In this document: positions 25,653 to 34,114 of the stretch, piece by piece
Numbering within the stretch: position 1 is the first letter of the stretch
Layout of the letters: the number at the start of each line of letters is the position of its first letter
Assembly (NCBI GenBank): GCA_030600555.1
Contig: JAUVLW010000004.1
Coordinates: 1-47,955 of the forward strand
DNA: 47,955 bases
Source of the DNA: Candidatus Aenigmatarchaeota archaeon
GTDB lineage: Archaea > Aenigmatarchaeota > Aenigmatarchaeia > QMZS01
Reading direction: 5' to 3'
The notes under the pieces: model-generated
Database searches by the model: none
The model's input: only the letters and a program-made list of their open reading frames with translations
What the model was told of the DNA's origin: nothing
Program-made: the position numbers and the translations under genes

Positions 25653-26570
25653 TCAATCCTCCCACTTATGCTCAGGATTTCTTGGGATTATTATCCACGC
25701 AATTATATACATTAAGATTCCAGCACCCCAGGCAAGACTTCCGAGCACCCAGAGGAGTCTGATTAGCACAGGGTCAACATTTAAGTGTTCTGCAATTCCC
25801 CCGCATACTCCCCCTAAAATTCTTTCTTCTCCAGACCTGTAAATTCTTGGGATTTCTTTTTTGGAGGTTTTTGTTTTAGATATCCTTTTTACCATAATCT
25901 TATTCTTTGTGTTTTTTATTGATTCTTTTGAAAGTATCTTGATTAATAAAATAAAATATCCGAACAGGATAACAAACCAGAATATCCAAAAAAGGTTCTT
26001 CTCTGCATAAAAAGCAAGAGTATAGATTGTTGAAATATTTTCATAAATCCCGATGATTCCAATTATTCGCAGAACAACCCAGGCCCCTATTACAAAACCC
26101 AAGGCATTAAGGATTGGGGAAAATAGTAAATAGATTCTTCTGTGATTCCTCGAAAAATATGAAGTGTATGAAAAGAAAATGAATATAAGAAAAAACAAAC
26201 CTAAATTTGCAAGAAAAAATAAATGTATTCCTGAGAGAATATTATTCTTCATATAAAAATTCATAAATCCCAATGTCCAGACACATAAAACAAGGAATAA
26301 TAACCCAAATATTCCTGAGATTAAAGGACCTGCCCACCCAAGAGTTTTATTAAACCAGCATTCTGTTCTTTCGCATTTTCTGTCTGCGTTTTTTTCAAAT
26401 TTTCTTCCAAGTGTATGAATTTCCTTACCAAAGTGTTTTATGTTGCGTTCTAAAGGTTGTGTTTTCTTTTTGGGAATATTATTATTCTTAATGTTTTTTG
26501 TTTTCTTATTTGAGATTTTTTTCTCAGGGGATTTTTTGGTTTTCACATTAACTGATTTTTTCTTAGGCAT
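25653..26570 (-). CDS. PspC-domain membrane protein
   Basis: 305 residues. A Lys-rich N-terminal tail (about 50 residues) is followed by membrane segments between about 80 and 210 and by a C-terminal PspC domain: RIYRSGEERILGGVCGGIAE, HLNVDPVLIRLLWVLG, then a helix ending IIAWIIIPRNPE. PspC domains sit in membrane-stress proteins of bacteria and archaea. Here PspC is at the C-terminus, with extra membrane helices before it. Its exact role is unknown. Confidence 0.85.
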   Translation of the reverse strand: MPKKKSVNVKTKKSPEKKISNKKTKNIKNNNIPKKKTQPLERNIKHFGKEIHTLGRKFEKNADRKCERTECWFNKTLGWAGPLISGIFGLLFLVLCVWTLGFMNFYMKNNILSGIHLFFLANLGLFFLIFIFFSYTSYFSRNHRRIYLLFSPILNALGFVIGAWVVLRIIGIIGIYENISTIYTLAFYAEKNLFWIFWFVILFGYFILLIKILSKESIKNTKNKIMVKRISKTKTSKKEIPRIYRSGEERILGGVCGGIAEHLNVDPVLIRLLWVLGSLAWGAGILMYIIAWIIIPRNPEHKWED

Positions 26571-26593
26571 AATATATTAAATATATTCGTTTA

Positions 26594-27169
26594 TTATTCT
26601 ATAACCCCTCTATTTTTTAATTCAAAAAAACATTCAGCGCAGGCAGTTGTGTCTATCATGGCATCGTGTCCGTTCAATAATGGTTTGTGGAATAACACGC
26701 TGTGAAGTTCTGATAAATTAGGCCATTTATATTTCCGGTATCTGCAGGGTATTTTGCAATAATCCATTGAAGATTTCATAGTGCAGATTTTAGGGATTTC
26801 CAAAAGATTGGTTGCGATATTGTTTCTCAATAATTCAGCCCCGACAATTTTTTCATCAAAACTAATATTGTGGGCAACCAAAGTTTTTGAGCTATTCAGA
26901 GCTTCTGAAAATTCCAGCAATACTTCTTTTAAATCAGACCCTTCATTAACAGCCATCTCATGAGTTATTCCGTGAATTTTTGAGACTCTTTCAGGTATCA
27001 TAAATCCCTGCGGTTTTATTACGTAAGTCTTTCCCAGCAATTTCTCTCCTGAATTATTATATTGCAACCAGGCAATTTGCACCATTCTTGGCCAGTTATC
27101 CAGTTCTGAAATTGGGGCTTTATAATCTTTTGGCAAGCCCGTGGTCTCTGTATCAAAAAATAAGTACAT
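26594..27169 (-). CDS. DnaQ-like 3'-5' exonuclease (DEDDh)
   Basis: 191 residues. All DEDDh exonuclease residues are present: FDTETTG (Asp6, Glu8), AHNISFDEKIVGAELL (Asp105), and NGHDAMIDT (His168, Asp173). Could proofread or trim DNA or RNA ends. Stand-alone, without a polymerase domain. A small Cys/His cluster (CTMKSSMDYCKIPCRY) lies between motifs II and III. A second exonuclease-fold gene follows upstream at 27240-27818. Confidence 0.87.
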   Translation of the reverse strand: MYLFFDTETTGLPKDYKAPISELDNWPRMVQIAWLQYNNSGEKLLGKTYVIKPQGFMIPERVSKIHGITHEMAVNEGSDLKEVLLEFSEALNSSKTLVAHNISFDEKIVGAELLRNNIATNLLEIPKICTMKSSMDYCKIPCRYRKYKWPNLSELHSVLFHKPLLNGHDAMIDTTACAECFFELKNRGVIE

Positions 27170-27239
27170 AATCTACCATCAATTATTTTTATTAAGTCAG
27201 GTATTAATTTTTTATTAAACCAATTTTAACAATTATAAA

Positions 27240-27818
27240 TCACCACCGGTTTATCTTAATTATGTTTGTCTCAACCGCTCTTTTGTACAACCCATCAACA
27301 ACTTCTAGATTGTTTGAAAGATGTGATTTTATTTTATCAAGGTCTTTGTTATAGTATAATTTTGCAATATCTTTTCCTTCGATTTCTGTGGTTTCGAGTT
27401 TTAGCAGGGAAGCGTATTCTTTAAGTTTCCCCCGGGTTTTTCCATATCTGTAAGCGTTTATTTTATCTCTCAAATCAATTATTTGTTTCAGGGAAAAAGG
27501 CGATATAATATTTCCATTAATGAAACTTCTTGTTGCGATAAAAGGTATGTCAAAATTTGAAATGTTGAATCCGATTATTGAATTATAGGAATTTCCTTTT
27601 GTAATTAAATTCCATTCAAACCAGAATTTATCAATAATCTCTTTTTCATTTTCCCCGCAGAATATTTTATTTTCCCCCTGACACCGCATCCCAAGAGCGA
27701 TTATTTTCGAGTCAATTGGGTTTAATAATTCCTTTTTTGAATCCTCGTCCAAATTTATATATTTCTCAATTTCGATTGGGACGGTTTCTATTGATACGAT
27801 AATATAAGGGTTTGCCAT
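27240..27818 (-). CDS. PolB-like exonuclease-fold protein, motif I altered
   Basis: 192 residues. Resembles predicted 3'-5' exonucleases of the PolB-like RNase H fold: IIGFNISNFDIPFIATRSF is motif II (Asp90) and SNNLEVVDGLYKRAVET is motif III (Asp present, usual Tyr absent). Motif I reads VSIETVP: the expected Asp of D-x-E is Ser9. It may be inactive or use another metal ligand. Starts 33 bases after tRNA-Glu's 3' end on the same strand. Confidence 0.65.
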   Translation of the reverse strand: MANPYIIVSIETVPIEIEKYINLDEDSKKELLNPIDSKIIALGMRCQGENKIFCGENEKEIIDKFWFEWNLITKGNSYNSIIGFNISNFDIPFIATRSFINGNIISPFSLKQIIDLRDKINAYRYGKTRGKLKEYASLLKLETTEIEGKDIAKLYYNKDLDKIKSHLSNNLEVVDGLYKRAVETNIIKINRW

Positions 27819-27864
27819 AATTAATTATAAAACTATTTGGGTTATTAATATGCCCCTGCCGGGA

Positions 27865-27980
27865 ATTTCATATACCCCAAAATTACTTTTTGGGGTGCAG
27901 AACTTGTTTTTTCAAAGAAAAAACATATGTTTTACTTTCCGTAGAACATCCTTTTCGACAATTGTATCGAAAAGGGTTGC
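27865..27980 (-). other. tRNA-Glu intron 3 (T-loop 59/60), intron family A element
   Basis: 116 nt between TTCAAA and T of the T-loop. Bases 27978-27887 match tRNA-Arg intron 2 at 86 of 92 positions. In hairpin P1 an A-T pair of the Arg copy is G-C here and a C-G pair is T-G, so pairing is kept. P2 carries one mismatch (GTAAAAC against GTTCTAC). P3 and the tail AGTTCTGCACCCCAAAAA are identical. A fourth hairpin ACCCCAAAA/TTTTGGGGT closes the 3' end here. Confidence 0.75.
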
Positions 27981-28001
27981 TTTGAACCCGGGTCACCGGC
28001 T

Positions 28002-28071
28002 GTCTCCTTAGGTTATTTTTGAATTTTCCTTTCTTTTGCTTGAGGTGTTTCTTTCGAGAAAGAAAACCTCA
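28002..28071 (-). other. tRNA-Glu intron 2 (37/38), intron family B element
   Basis: 70 nt at the canonical site. Starts TGAGG with hairpin GAGGT/ACCTC and TTTCTTTC/GAAAGAAA around a TCG loop, followed by AAAAGAAAGGAAAATTC. It matches in order tRNA-Arg intron 3, which sits in a T-loop. Confidence 0.7.
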
Positions 28072-28087
28072 CGAGAGGCCGGTATCC

Positions 28088-28138
28088 ATGGTCCCTTTAT
28101 TTTATTGAAATTTGTTTCTTTTCTAAAAAGAAAGGGTT
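28088..28138 (-). other. tRNA-Glu intron 1 (D-loop)
   Basis: About 51 nt between GGTTA and GGAT. The ends CCCTTT and AAAGGG pair, with an inner hairpin TTTCTTTT/AAAAGAAA. The insertion is at the 3' end of the D-loop, while tRNA-Arg's D-loop intron is further 5', so the two are not at the same position. Confidence 0.65.
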
Positions 28139-28188
28139 TAACCGAGCTAGACTACAGGGGCATAAATGTAAATAAAAATAATCTAATT

Positions 28189-28671
28189 ATGGTGTTGTTC
28201 TCTTCAGGGATGCTCTCTGGATATATCTATTATATAATTCCCCTAATATTCACATTTGCCCTTGTTTTCGGGGTTCTTTCAATTTCAAAGATATTTAACA
28301 AAAAAGAGGTAAATGTTCTGATTGCACTGTCAATGGCTATGTTTTCCTTGATTTCCGAGGCTTATGTAAACCTCCTGTATTCATGGCTTCCTTATCTCTG
28401 CATTTTGTTTATTCTCCTTTTTGTGTTTGTTTTGCTCAAAAATCTGCTTTTTGAAAAAAATGACCAAAATAAATCTGCCGCAACCTGGGAGATGTTAATT
28501 GCAATAGGAATCCTGTTCCTTGTGTTCATGACGGTTTATCAGTCAATTCCATTGCCCTCAGGCTCGATGATATCCTCTGATGATATTTTATTGATTGTGG
28601 GTATTGTTTTTGTGATTCTGATTTTGAGTGTTGGCGCAAAATTAAATAATGACGGCTTTAAAAATACTTAA
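28189..28671 (+). CDS. Multi-helix membrane protein, unknown
   Basis: 160 residues from ATG 28189. The frame is open back to 28036, but that part lies in tRNA-Glu, so the start at 28189 (28 bases after the tRNA 5' end, behind an A/T box) is preferred. Four predicted membrane helices: YYIIPLIFTFALVFGVLS, NVLIALSMAMFSLISEAYV, YLCILFILLFVFVLLKNLL, and two C-terminal ones around 120-150. I do not recognise a family; small proteins of this layout accompany DPANN envelopes but their role is unknown. Confidence 0.6.
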   Translation: MVLFSSGMLSGYIYYIIPLIFTFALVFGVLSISKIFNKKEVNVLIALSMAMFSLISEAYVNLLYSWLPYLCILFILLFVFVLLKNLLFEKNDQNKSAATWEMLIAIGILFLVFMTVYQSIPLPSGSMISSDDILLIVGIVFVILILSVGAKLNNDGFKNT

Positions 28672-28727
28672 GATTCAAGACACCTCAAGGATAAAAAATA
28701 CTTAAAGTTTTATTACTTAATTATAAT

Positions 28728-28784
28728 ATGGCAAAAGAATTAAGAATAGGTAGTTGCCCTCACGGGGATTGGATAAAAGAATAA
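28728..28784 (+). CDS. 18-residue small ORF upstream of Cys-rich protein
   Basis: ATG at 28728 behind TTAATTATAAT opens an 18-residue frame, MAKELRIGSCPHGDWIKE, ending TAA; the next gene starts one base later. The pair CPHG resembles CPHP and CPFG in the following protein, which suggests a related metal or thiol motif. It may be a microprotein or a leader peptide that couples translation. Support is the placement and the shared motif only. Confidence 0.4.
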   Translation: MAKELRIGSCPHGDWIKE

Positions 28785-28785
28785 T

Positions 28786-29049
28786 ATGGAAACAGATGAA
28801 CTTTATCAAAGTGAATGTCCTTTTGGAGGTCAGATTGATGTAATTTATGCAATTGGAGAAGATAAAAAAGTTTATGGGAGATGTACTTTGGCTTCAGCCA
28901 TTCCCAATTTAAGTAATAACTCTGATTTAAATGACGAAGAATTAAATGAATTAAGAATCACTATGGAATATGCTGGTTGTCCACATCCAATCAAAGATAA
29001 TGAACCATTAAACTGTAAATATGCTTGTAATGATTGGGTGGAAATATAA
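28786..29049 (+). CDS. Small Cys-rich protein
   Basis: 87 residues, five Cys and a His: SECPFGG (about 9-14), GRCTLA, AGCPHP, NCKYACNDW. The set could bind a metal or an iron-sulfur cluster, or form disulfides; no signal peptide, so it is likely cytosolic. No family is recognised. It follows the 18-residue frame by one base and is convergent with the amino-acid permease. Confidence 0.55.
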   Translation: METDELYQSECPFGGQIDVIYAIGEDKKVYGRCTLASAIPNLSNNSDLNDEELNELRITMEYAGCPHPIKDNEPLNCKYACNDWVEI

Positions 29050-29071
29050 AAGTATCAAATAATTCGTGACA

Positions 29072-30196
29072 CTAAAACAACAAAAACTGCCACCCAACCA
29101 AAGCTGTAGCAAACACGAAGAACAGTGTAATTGTCCACAAAGACCAGTCAGGAATTTTTAACTCATACTCAGGTTTTCTCTCCCCCTTTTCCCGGGTTTT
29201 TATAAACAGATACACAATCGACACCATTAACGGGGCAATAAACAAGCATCCTGTGAGAGATAATATCTCAGTAAAGCCCGAAAGCCCGAAAAAAGCAATT
29301 GATGCGGGGAGAATCGCGGCAAAGAAAGATATATTTTTATTAATCCCATAATCCTGATTATAAGTCTCCACAAGCGAATTGCCAATAGAAACAAAACAGG
29401 TTGCCATTGCTACAAATGCAAATAAATTGCCGAAAATAAGAAAGAAAATTCCGTATTGCTCACCTAAACTGATTGTTGCAACTTCTGAGATATTACTGCC
29501 ACCCAGAGCTCCTATGCAAATCATTGTAAAAATAATATAAACAAAGAACGGGATTGAGAACCCAATCAAAATACTTTTCCTTAATTTCTTCTTTTCTTTC
29601 CACAGAATTTCTTTCATCTGCGGGATTGCGGACATTCCTGCAAGAGCAAACATTATTATACCTACAGGAGCAAGATAATTTGACATTTCCATTTTTAATA
29701 TATTCGAAGGCTCAAAATAAAAAAGAGCCGCGATTGATAAAATTAATGTGCTAAAGATTATTATCGGAGTCATAAAATATTCAGTTTTCTCAACGCCTTT
29801 AACCCCAAAATAAACAATTATTGAGAATGGGATGAAAAAGATTAATTTTGCCATAAAAGGAGGAATTCCAAACAAAGAATTTATTAACTCCCCGCTTCCC
29901 TGCACATAAGCAATCAGGGAACCATACATCCAGGACACAGAAAGGAATGCAATAAAGTGTTTCATCTTTTTACCAACATATTTTTCAGCCAGACCTGGAA
30001 GTTGATGAGGTTTTTTTGTCCTGAGAGTTATTTCCCCGAGCATCAGATAAACCAGAAGAGTAAGAAAACCTATTATAATCATCCAACCCAGACCAATTAA
30101 AAAACCTGACTGCCCGATAACATAAGGCAGACCAAGAACTCCCGCACCGATAATTGTTCCTGCAAGAGTGAAACTTGCGGAAAATAGTTTGTTCAT
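29072..30196 (-). CDS. Amino-acid permease
   Basis: 374 residues, about eleven membrane helices. The N-terminus FTLAGTIIGAGVLGLPYVIG holds the unwound GAG/GLPY substrate-binding helix of the APC superfamily, in the form seen in aromatic amino-acid permeases and SLC38-like carriers. Likely imports an amino acid with H+ or Na+. Convergent with the small Cys-rich gene and monocistronic. Substrate not predictable. Confidence 0.87.
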   Translation of the reverse strand: MNKLFSASFTLAGTIIGAGVLGLPYVIGQSGFLIGLGWMIIIGFLTLLVYLMLGEITLRTKKPHQLPGLAEKYVGKKMKHFIAFLSVSWMYGSLIAYVQGSGELINSLFGIPPFMAKLIFFIPFSIIVYFGVKGVEKTEYFMTPIIIFSTLILSIAALFYFEPSNILKMEMSNYLAPVGIIMFALAGMSAIPQMKEILWKEKKKLRKSILIGFSIPFFVYIIFTMICIGALGGSNISEVATISLGEQYGIFFLIFGNLFAFVAMATCFVSIGNSLVETYNQDYGINKNISFFAAILPASIAFFGLSGFTEILSLTGCLFIAPLMVSIVYLFIKTREKGERKPEYELKIPDWSLWTITLFFVFATALVGWQFLLF

Positions 30197-30271
30197 AACA
30201 CAATTTAATTGAATTTAATTAAATCAATTCTCTAGTATATTTTTTTATTTAATGAAACAAATCAAAAGATC

Positions 30272-33200
30272 TTACGGACTGGTTCCGCATAATCTAACAG
30301 CATCGGTTGAGGTCCAACCCCACCCGCAGGTCTCAAGAATTATGGTATCTGCAAAGAAAGTTCCATCAAGATTTTTTGTGATTTCACAGGCGTAATCATT
30401 ACCTTCATATATCAACATCTGTTCTCCGCTGCCTTTATTTTTTACCCACATTTTATTCCAGCAGATTCCGTAGTCTCCAAATATTGTTAAATTATTTGCA
30501 TAAACCAGATTATTATATTCTAAAGTTATATTTGCTTTAACATTCCAGTTTGTTGGGTTCCATGACTTAAACTGTCCGCTCCAAACATTACAATCATTAT
30601 TTGCATCAGGGGCTCCGGTTGCGTAAACAGGTTCTGAGCCCGTGTTGCTTGATGTCACAGTTGCCGAGGTTGCGTACTGGCAGATATCCCCTTCAATACA
30701 ATTTTCATCCACATCACCATCGCAATCATCATCAATACCATCGCAGGTTGAATCATCTGTCGCGGGTATTCCCGGCACGCAGGTATCCAATTCATAACCA
30801 ATACATTCTAAAAATCCTGTTGATTGGCAGGCTCCAATTCCGCAAGTAGTTGGTGTTGGAATATATTCATCATCATCAATACCATCGCAATCATCATCCA
30901 CCCCATTGCAAAAATCTTCAGATATTCCTGTTGGCGTGCAGATAGTATGCCTCATATTCCAGACTTGATTTGGAGTTAAAAAAGTTACCTCAGGATTCTC
31001 AATTAAGCTTGTTATTGTCTCATCATAAATCGCCCATTTAACATTGTCCATTTGATAATTTATAGTTGCATGTTCAAAATCAGGTTGATGCGTATACAAA
31101 AGCACTACTTTTTTCCCATTTATTTTTGTTATGGGCACATCCATTCGGTTGTAAGATAATACTTCATCAATTACTTGATCTGATCCTTTAAAAATGGTTC
31201 CTCTTCCTGCTCCGCCACTAACTGTAAAACTTACTCCATACTGAAACATATCCAAAGTTGCAGTAGGATTCACAGGTCCAAGGTCATCTGGATAATATAC
31301 GCCAAAATTAGTTCTGAAACCAAGTTCTTCAAGAACATGCCTTATGGATATTGTGAATCTTCCAAATGGAGCAACATAAGTATCAGGGACATTCAGGTTT
31401 GTTGTGCCTAAAATTTCCTTCATTTTATTAAGATAAAAATATCGCCCATCTTTTATTATCTGTTTTTGTTCTTCAAAAGATAATTCATCTAAATGTTGTT
31501 CCGCATCATCCATTCTAAATCCTTTTTGCATCAATTCAATATTTCCCGCCAGATACATCCTCTCAAAAATATCTGAAAAATAATCATCATCTGAATTAAT
31601 CGTTAATGGGAAAAAACTAAAAGCCACAGGAAGATTATTGTCTTCGTAATATTGCGTAATTTTATCAAAGAAATAATACCATTGCGGATTGGCGCTGCCA
31701 TCAATATTCCCAACATAAGAAATCATATAGATACTCTCTGAAGACTCTGATTTGCATTCGCTGCTGCAACCATCTCCATTTATTAAATTACCATCATCGC
31801 ATTCTTCACTGCCTTGATTTACTTCGCCATCGCCGCAATAAGGGATTTCCATATCAAGACCAATAATTTCTATTTCACTAAATTCTGAAGAAGGAACATT
31901 AAATTTAATATATGATTGTCCTCCATATGTGAACGGAATAAATTCAATATTAATGCCATTTATCTTAACATTGGTAACTTCATCACCACCGAGATATATT
32001 TTTAAAGTTAAATATTCGTTAAAAACATCTGTGTTTAAATCATTGACTAAATCAAATTTTACACCTGTTGGTGTGCCAACAATATTTTGCATTTTTACTG
32101 TGTTTCTTTCAGTTATATATTTTGATACTGTTCCAATTGTTTCAACCCATAAATCTTTTGTTAATAGATAATCAAATAATTCCGGATTATCGCAAGTGTC
32201 ATGATAAACATAATTTATCCAATCCTGATAATTTTCAGTAACATCCGCAAGTAAATAATAATCCAGAGGATTAACCCCAAAACCAATGGAATTAATGCTA
32301 AGGTAATTCAGATCATTTTCAGGGTTTTTTGATTCTATTGAATTTACATGATACCCTCTTGCAAATAAATAATAATCAGAAATCCATTCCTGATATTGCG
32401 ATGAGGCAACTCCGCAAGGCCATGCAAAAGTGATTAATTCATCTCGCGGTATGCCAATGTTATTTACAATATCATCCACATTTTCCTGTTTGTCATTTTT
32501 AAAATAAAGTTCACTTTGAGAATAACTGCAATCATGGTGAATTGTATGACCTCCGATTTCATGTCCGTAATTATAAACATCTTTCCAGATATCCCAATCA
32601 GATGAACTGTAAGTGTCAGTGAAAGCTAGGAAATAAGTTCCTTTCAAATCTCTTTCCTCCAATTCTTCACTGCATACTGCTTTAACTTTACCCAAAGAAT
32701 TGTGATAACCATCATCATCTGATATTGACACTGCGCCTTCCAGACAATCCTGCCAGTTGCAGATTTCAATAAACGGCTCATCAATATCCCTGAAATTAAA
32801 CCTATGCATCAAACCATAAGGATTTATCTTTCCATTATCAATCCCTTTACATTTGTAATAAATTTCTACTGAGTCTATTGAAGATGGTTTATTCAAATAA
32901 TATGAGTGCGTTAATCCATTTTGGGTTGACAACTCAATACCCTCGCCAAAATTAAAATCTTTATTATAACTGTATTCACATCCAGAAATTATATTTGTGG
33001 TTATTTCGAGATTTGTTCCGCTAAAAGAATCATCAATTATCCTGTCCTGTAGAGGACCGATTATATTTATTTTTGGAAAATAATCTTTTGAACCGCAGAG
33101 CTTTACTGCATCCACCGCAGACCATGACCAACTACAGGTTTCCAGTTTAATTTTGTTTGTTTTAAAATTGAATGTGTTAATAAGATATTCTATTTCACAG

Positions 33201-34114
33201 ACTTCGCCAGTGCTTTTGTCAATGGCTCCTTTTTGCGCAAGATACCATGCATTATCTTTCCATACCCAAACCCGATTGATGCATAAATCATAGTCTCCGA
33301 ATATGGTTAAATTATCAGGATAAATTTTATTTGGAAATGTCAAGGTCAGGTTTGCAATCACATCCCAATTTGTTTTTTGCCATGAATTATATTGGAGAGG
33401 TTCAGTGTTGCATTTTCCATCTGAATCAGGAATTCCTATTGAATACTTGGCTTCGTAATCTAGTAATTCGTCTGTTGCCTCCGCAAATTGCGCATATTGG
33501 CATAAATAAACAGGAAATTCTTCGAGTTTACATTCATTACTGCAACCATCCTCATTAATTAAATTCCCGTCATCGCATTCTTCACCTTCATCAATAATAT
33601 TGTTCCCGCAGTCAAGATTTAATTCAGTATCTCCGCACAGTTCAACTGAATCAGTGCAACTCCAGGACCATCCACAGGTTTCAAGGATTATGGTATCTAT
33701 TAAAAAATTACCATCTAGAAAATGAATTGATTTGCAGGTTTCATCAAATCCGTCAAATATCAATTTCTCTTCTCCGGTATTGCTATTTTTCACCCACATC
33801 TTATTCCAGCAAATATCATAATCGCCAAATATTGTAAAATTATTTGCGTAAACAGGAGTGTTGTAATTAAGAGTAATCTTTGATTTAATATTCCATAATG
33901 CGGGATTCCAGACTTTGTATTGTCCGCTCCATACACCGCAATTTCCGTTTGCATCAGGGGCTCCGGTTGCATAAACAGGCTCTGAGCTAAGGCTACTTGA
34001 TGTCGCAGCTGCTGAAGTCGCATACTGGCAAATATCTTCCCCTAAAACCGGAGTTAACAGAAATAAAACTACTAAAATTAAGCTTAATAATCCTTTTTTA
34101 ATCCATAGATTCAT
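30272..34114 (-). CDS. Giant secreted protein with two polysaccharide-deacetylase-like domains
   Basis: 1280 residues. Signal peptide (LLSLILVVLFLLTPVLG). Three copies of a galactose-binding-like module: the first near 28-170, the second near 205-345, the third near 1145-1280, each with YATGAPDA or a variant, an FTIFGDYDICWNKMWV-type block and ETCGWSWS...LCG. DUF4215-type Cys repeats (GEECDDGNLINEDGCSNEC) occur twice. A NodB-type deacetylase domain lies near 455-625 with SDDDGY and GHEIGGHTIHHD (metal ligands). A second deacetylase-like barrel lies near 800-1070 (APFGRFTISIRHVLEELG), followed by MopE-type motifs CNGVDDDCDGIDDDE and CDGIDDDCDGDVDENC. No membrane anchor at the C-terminus. It would modify glycans outside the cell. 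Confidence 0.85.
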   Translation of the reverse strand: MNLWIKKGLLSLILVVLFLLTPVLGEDICQYATSAAATSSSLSSEPVYATGAPDANGNCGVWSGQYKVWNPALWNIKSKITLNYNTPVYANNFTIFGDYDICWNKMWVKNSNTGEEKLIFDGFDETCKSIHFLDGNFLIDTIILETCGWSWSCTDSVELCGDTELNLDCGNNIIDEGEECDDGNLINEDGCSNECKLEEFPVYLCQYAQFAEATDELLDYEAKYSIGIPDSDGKCNTEPLQYNSWQKTNWDVIANLTLTFPNKIYPDNLTIFGDYDLCINRVWVWKDNAWYLAQKGAIDKSTGEVCEIEYLINTFNFKTNKIKLETCSWSWSAVDAVKLCGSKDYFPKINIIGPLQDRIIDDSFSGTNLEITTNIISGCEYSYNKDFNFGEGIELSTQNGLTHSYYLNKPSSIDSVEIYYKCKGIDNGKINPYGLMHRFNFRDIDEPFIEICNWQDCLEGAVSISDDDGYHNSLGKVKAVCSEELEERDLKGTYFLAFTDTYSSSDWDIWKDVYNYGHEIGGHTIHHDCSYSQSELYFKNDKQENVDDIVNNIGIPRDELITFAWPCGVASSQYQEWISDYYLFARGYHVNSIESKNPENDLNYLSINSIGFGVNPLDYYLLADVTENYQDWINYVYHDTCDNPELFDYLLTKDLWVETIGTVSKYITERNTVKMQNIVGTPTGVKFDLVNDLNTDVFNEYLTLKIYLGGDEVTNVKINGINIEFIPFTYGGQSYIKFNVPSSEFSEIEIIGLDMEIPYCGDGEVNQGSEECDDGNLINGDGCSSECKSESSESIYMISYVGNIDGSANPQWYYFFDKITQYYEDNNLPVAFSFFPLTINSDDDYFSDIFERMYLAGNIELMQKGFRMDDAEQHLDELSFEEQKQIIKDGRYFYLNKMKEILGTTNLNVPDTYVAPFGRFTISIRHVLEELGFRTNFGVYYPDDLGPVNPTATLDMFQYGVSFTVSGGAGRGTIFKGSDQVIDEVLSYNRMDVPITKINGKKVVLLYTHQPDFEHATINYQMDNVKWAIYDETITSLIENPEVTFLTPNQVWNMRHTICTPTGISEDFCNGVDDDCDGIDDDEYIPTPTTCGIGACQSTGFLECIGYELDTCVPGIPATDDSTCDGIDDDCDGDVDENCIEGDICQYATSATVTSSNTGSEPVYATGAPDANNDCNVWSGQFKSWNPTNWNVKANITLEYNNLVYANNLTIFGDYGICWNKMWVKNKGSGEQMLIYEGNDYACEITKNLDGTFFADTIILETCGWGWTSTDAVRLCGTSP

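Larger units (their letters stand above)
27851..28161 (-). tRNA. tRNA-Glu(CUC) with three introns
   Basis: Joined exons give a 74-nt tRNA: acceptor GCCCCTG (28161-28155) with CAGGGGC (27858-27852) and discriminator A at 27851; D stem GTCT/GGAT with loop AGCTCGGTTA; anticodon stem CCGGC/GCCGG with loop CTCTCGA, anticodon CTC (28075-28073); T stem CCGGG/CCCGG with loop TTCAAAT. Introns: D-loop side, about 28088-28138 (51 nt); 37/38, about 28002-28071 (70 nt); T-loop 59/60, about 27865-27980 (116 nt). D-loop intron borders may shift a few bases. Identity Glu rests on the anticodon. Confidence 0.85.

Noticed and set aside
27865-28161. CRISPR or mobile element reading of the hairpin-rich tRNA regions
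   Set aside because: No repeat-spacer pattern and no transposase; the inserts leave exact tRNAs when removed, so introns explain them.
28036-28188. Longer N-terminus of the membrane protein at 28189
   Set aside because: This part covers tRNA-Glu exons and introns on the other strand and codes for a charged, non-membrane peptide. ATG 28189 follows a promoter-like box.
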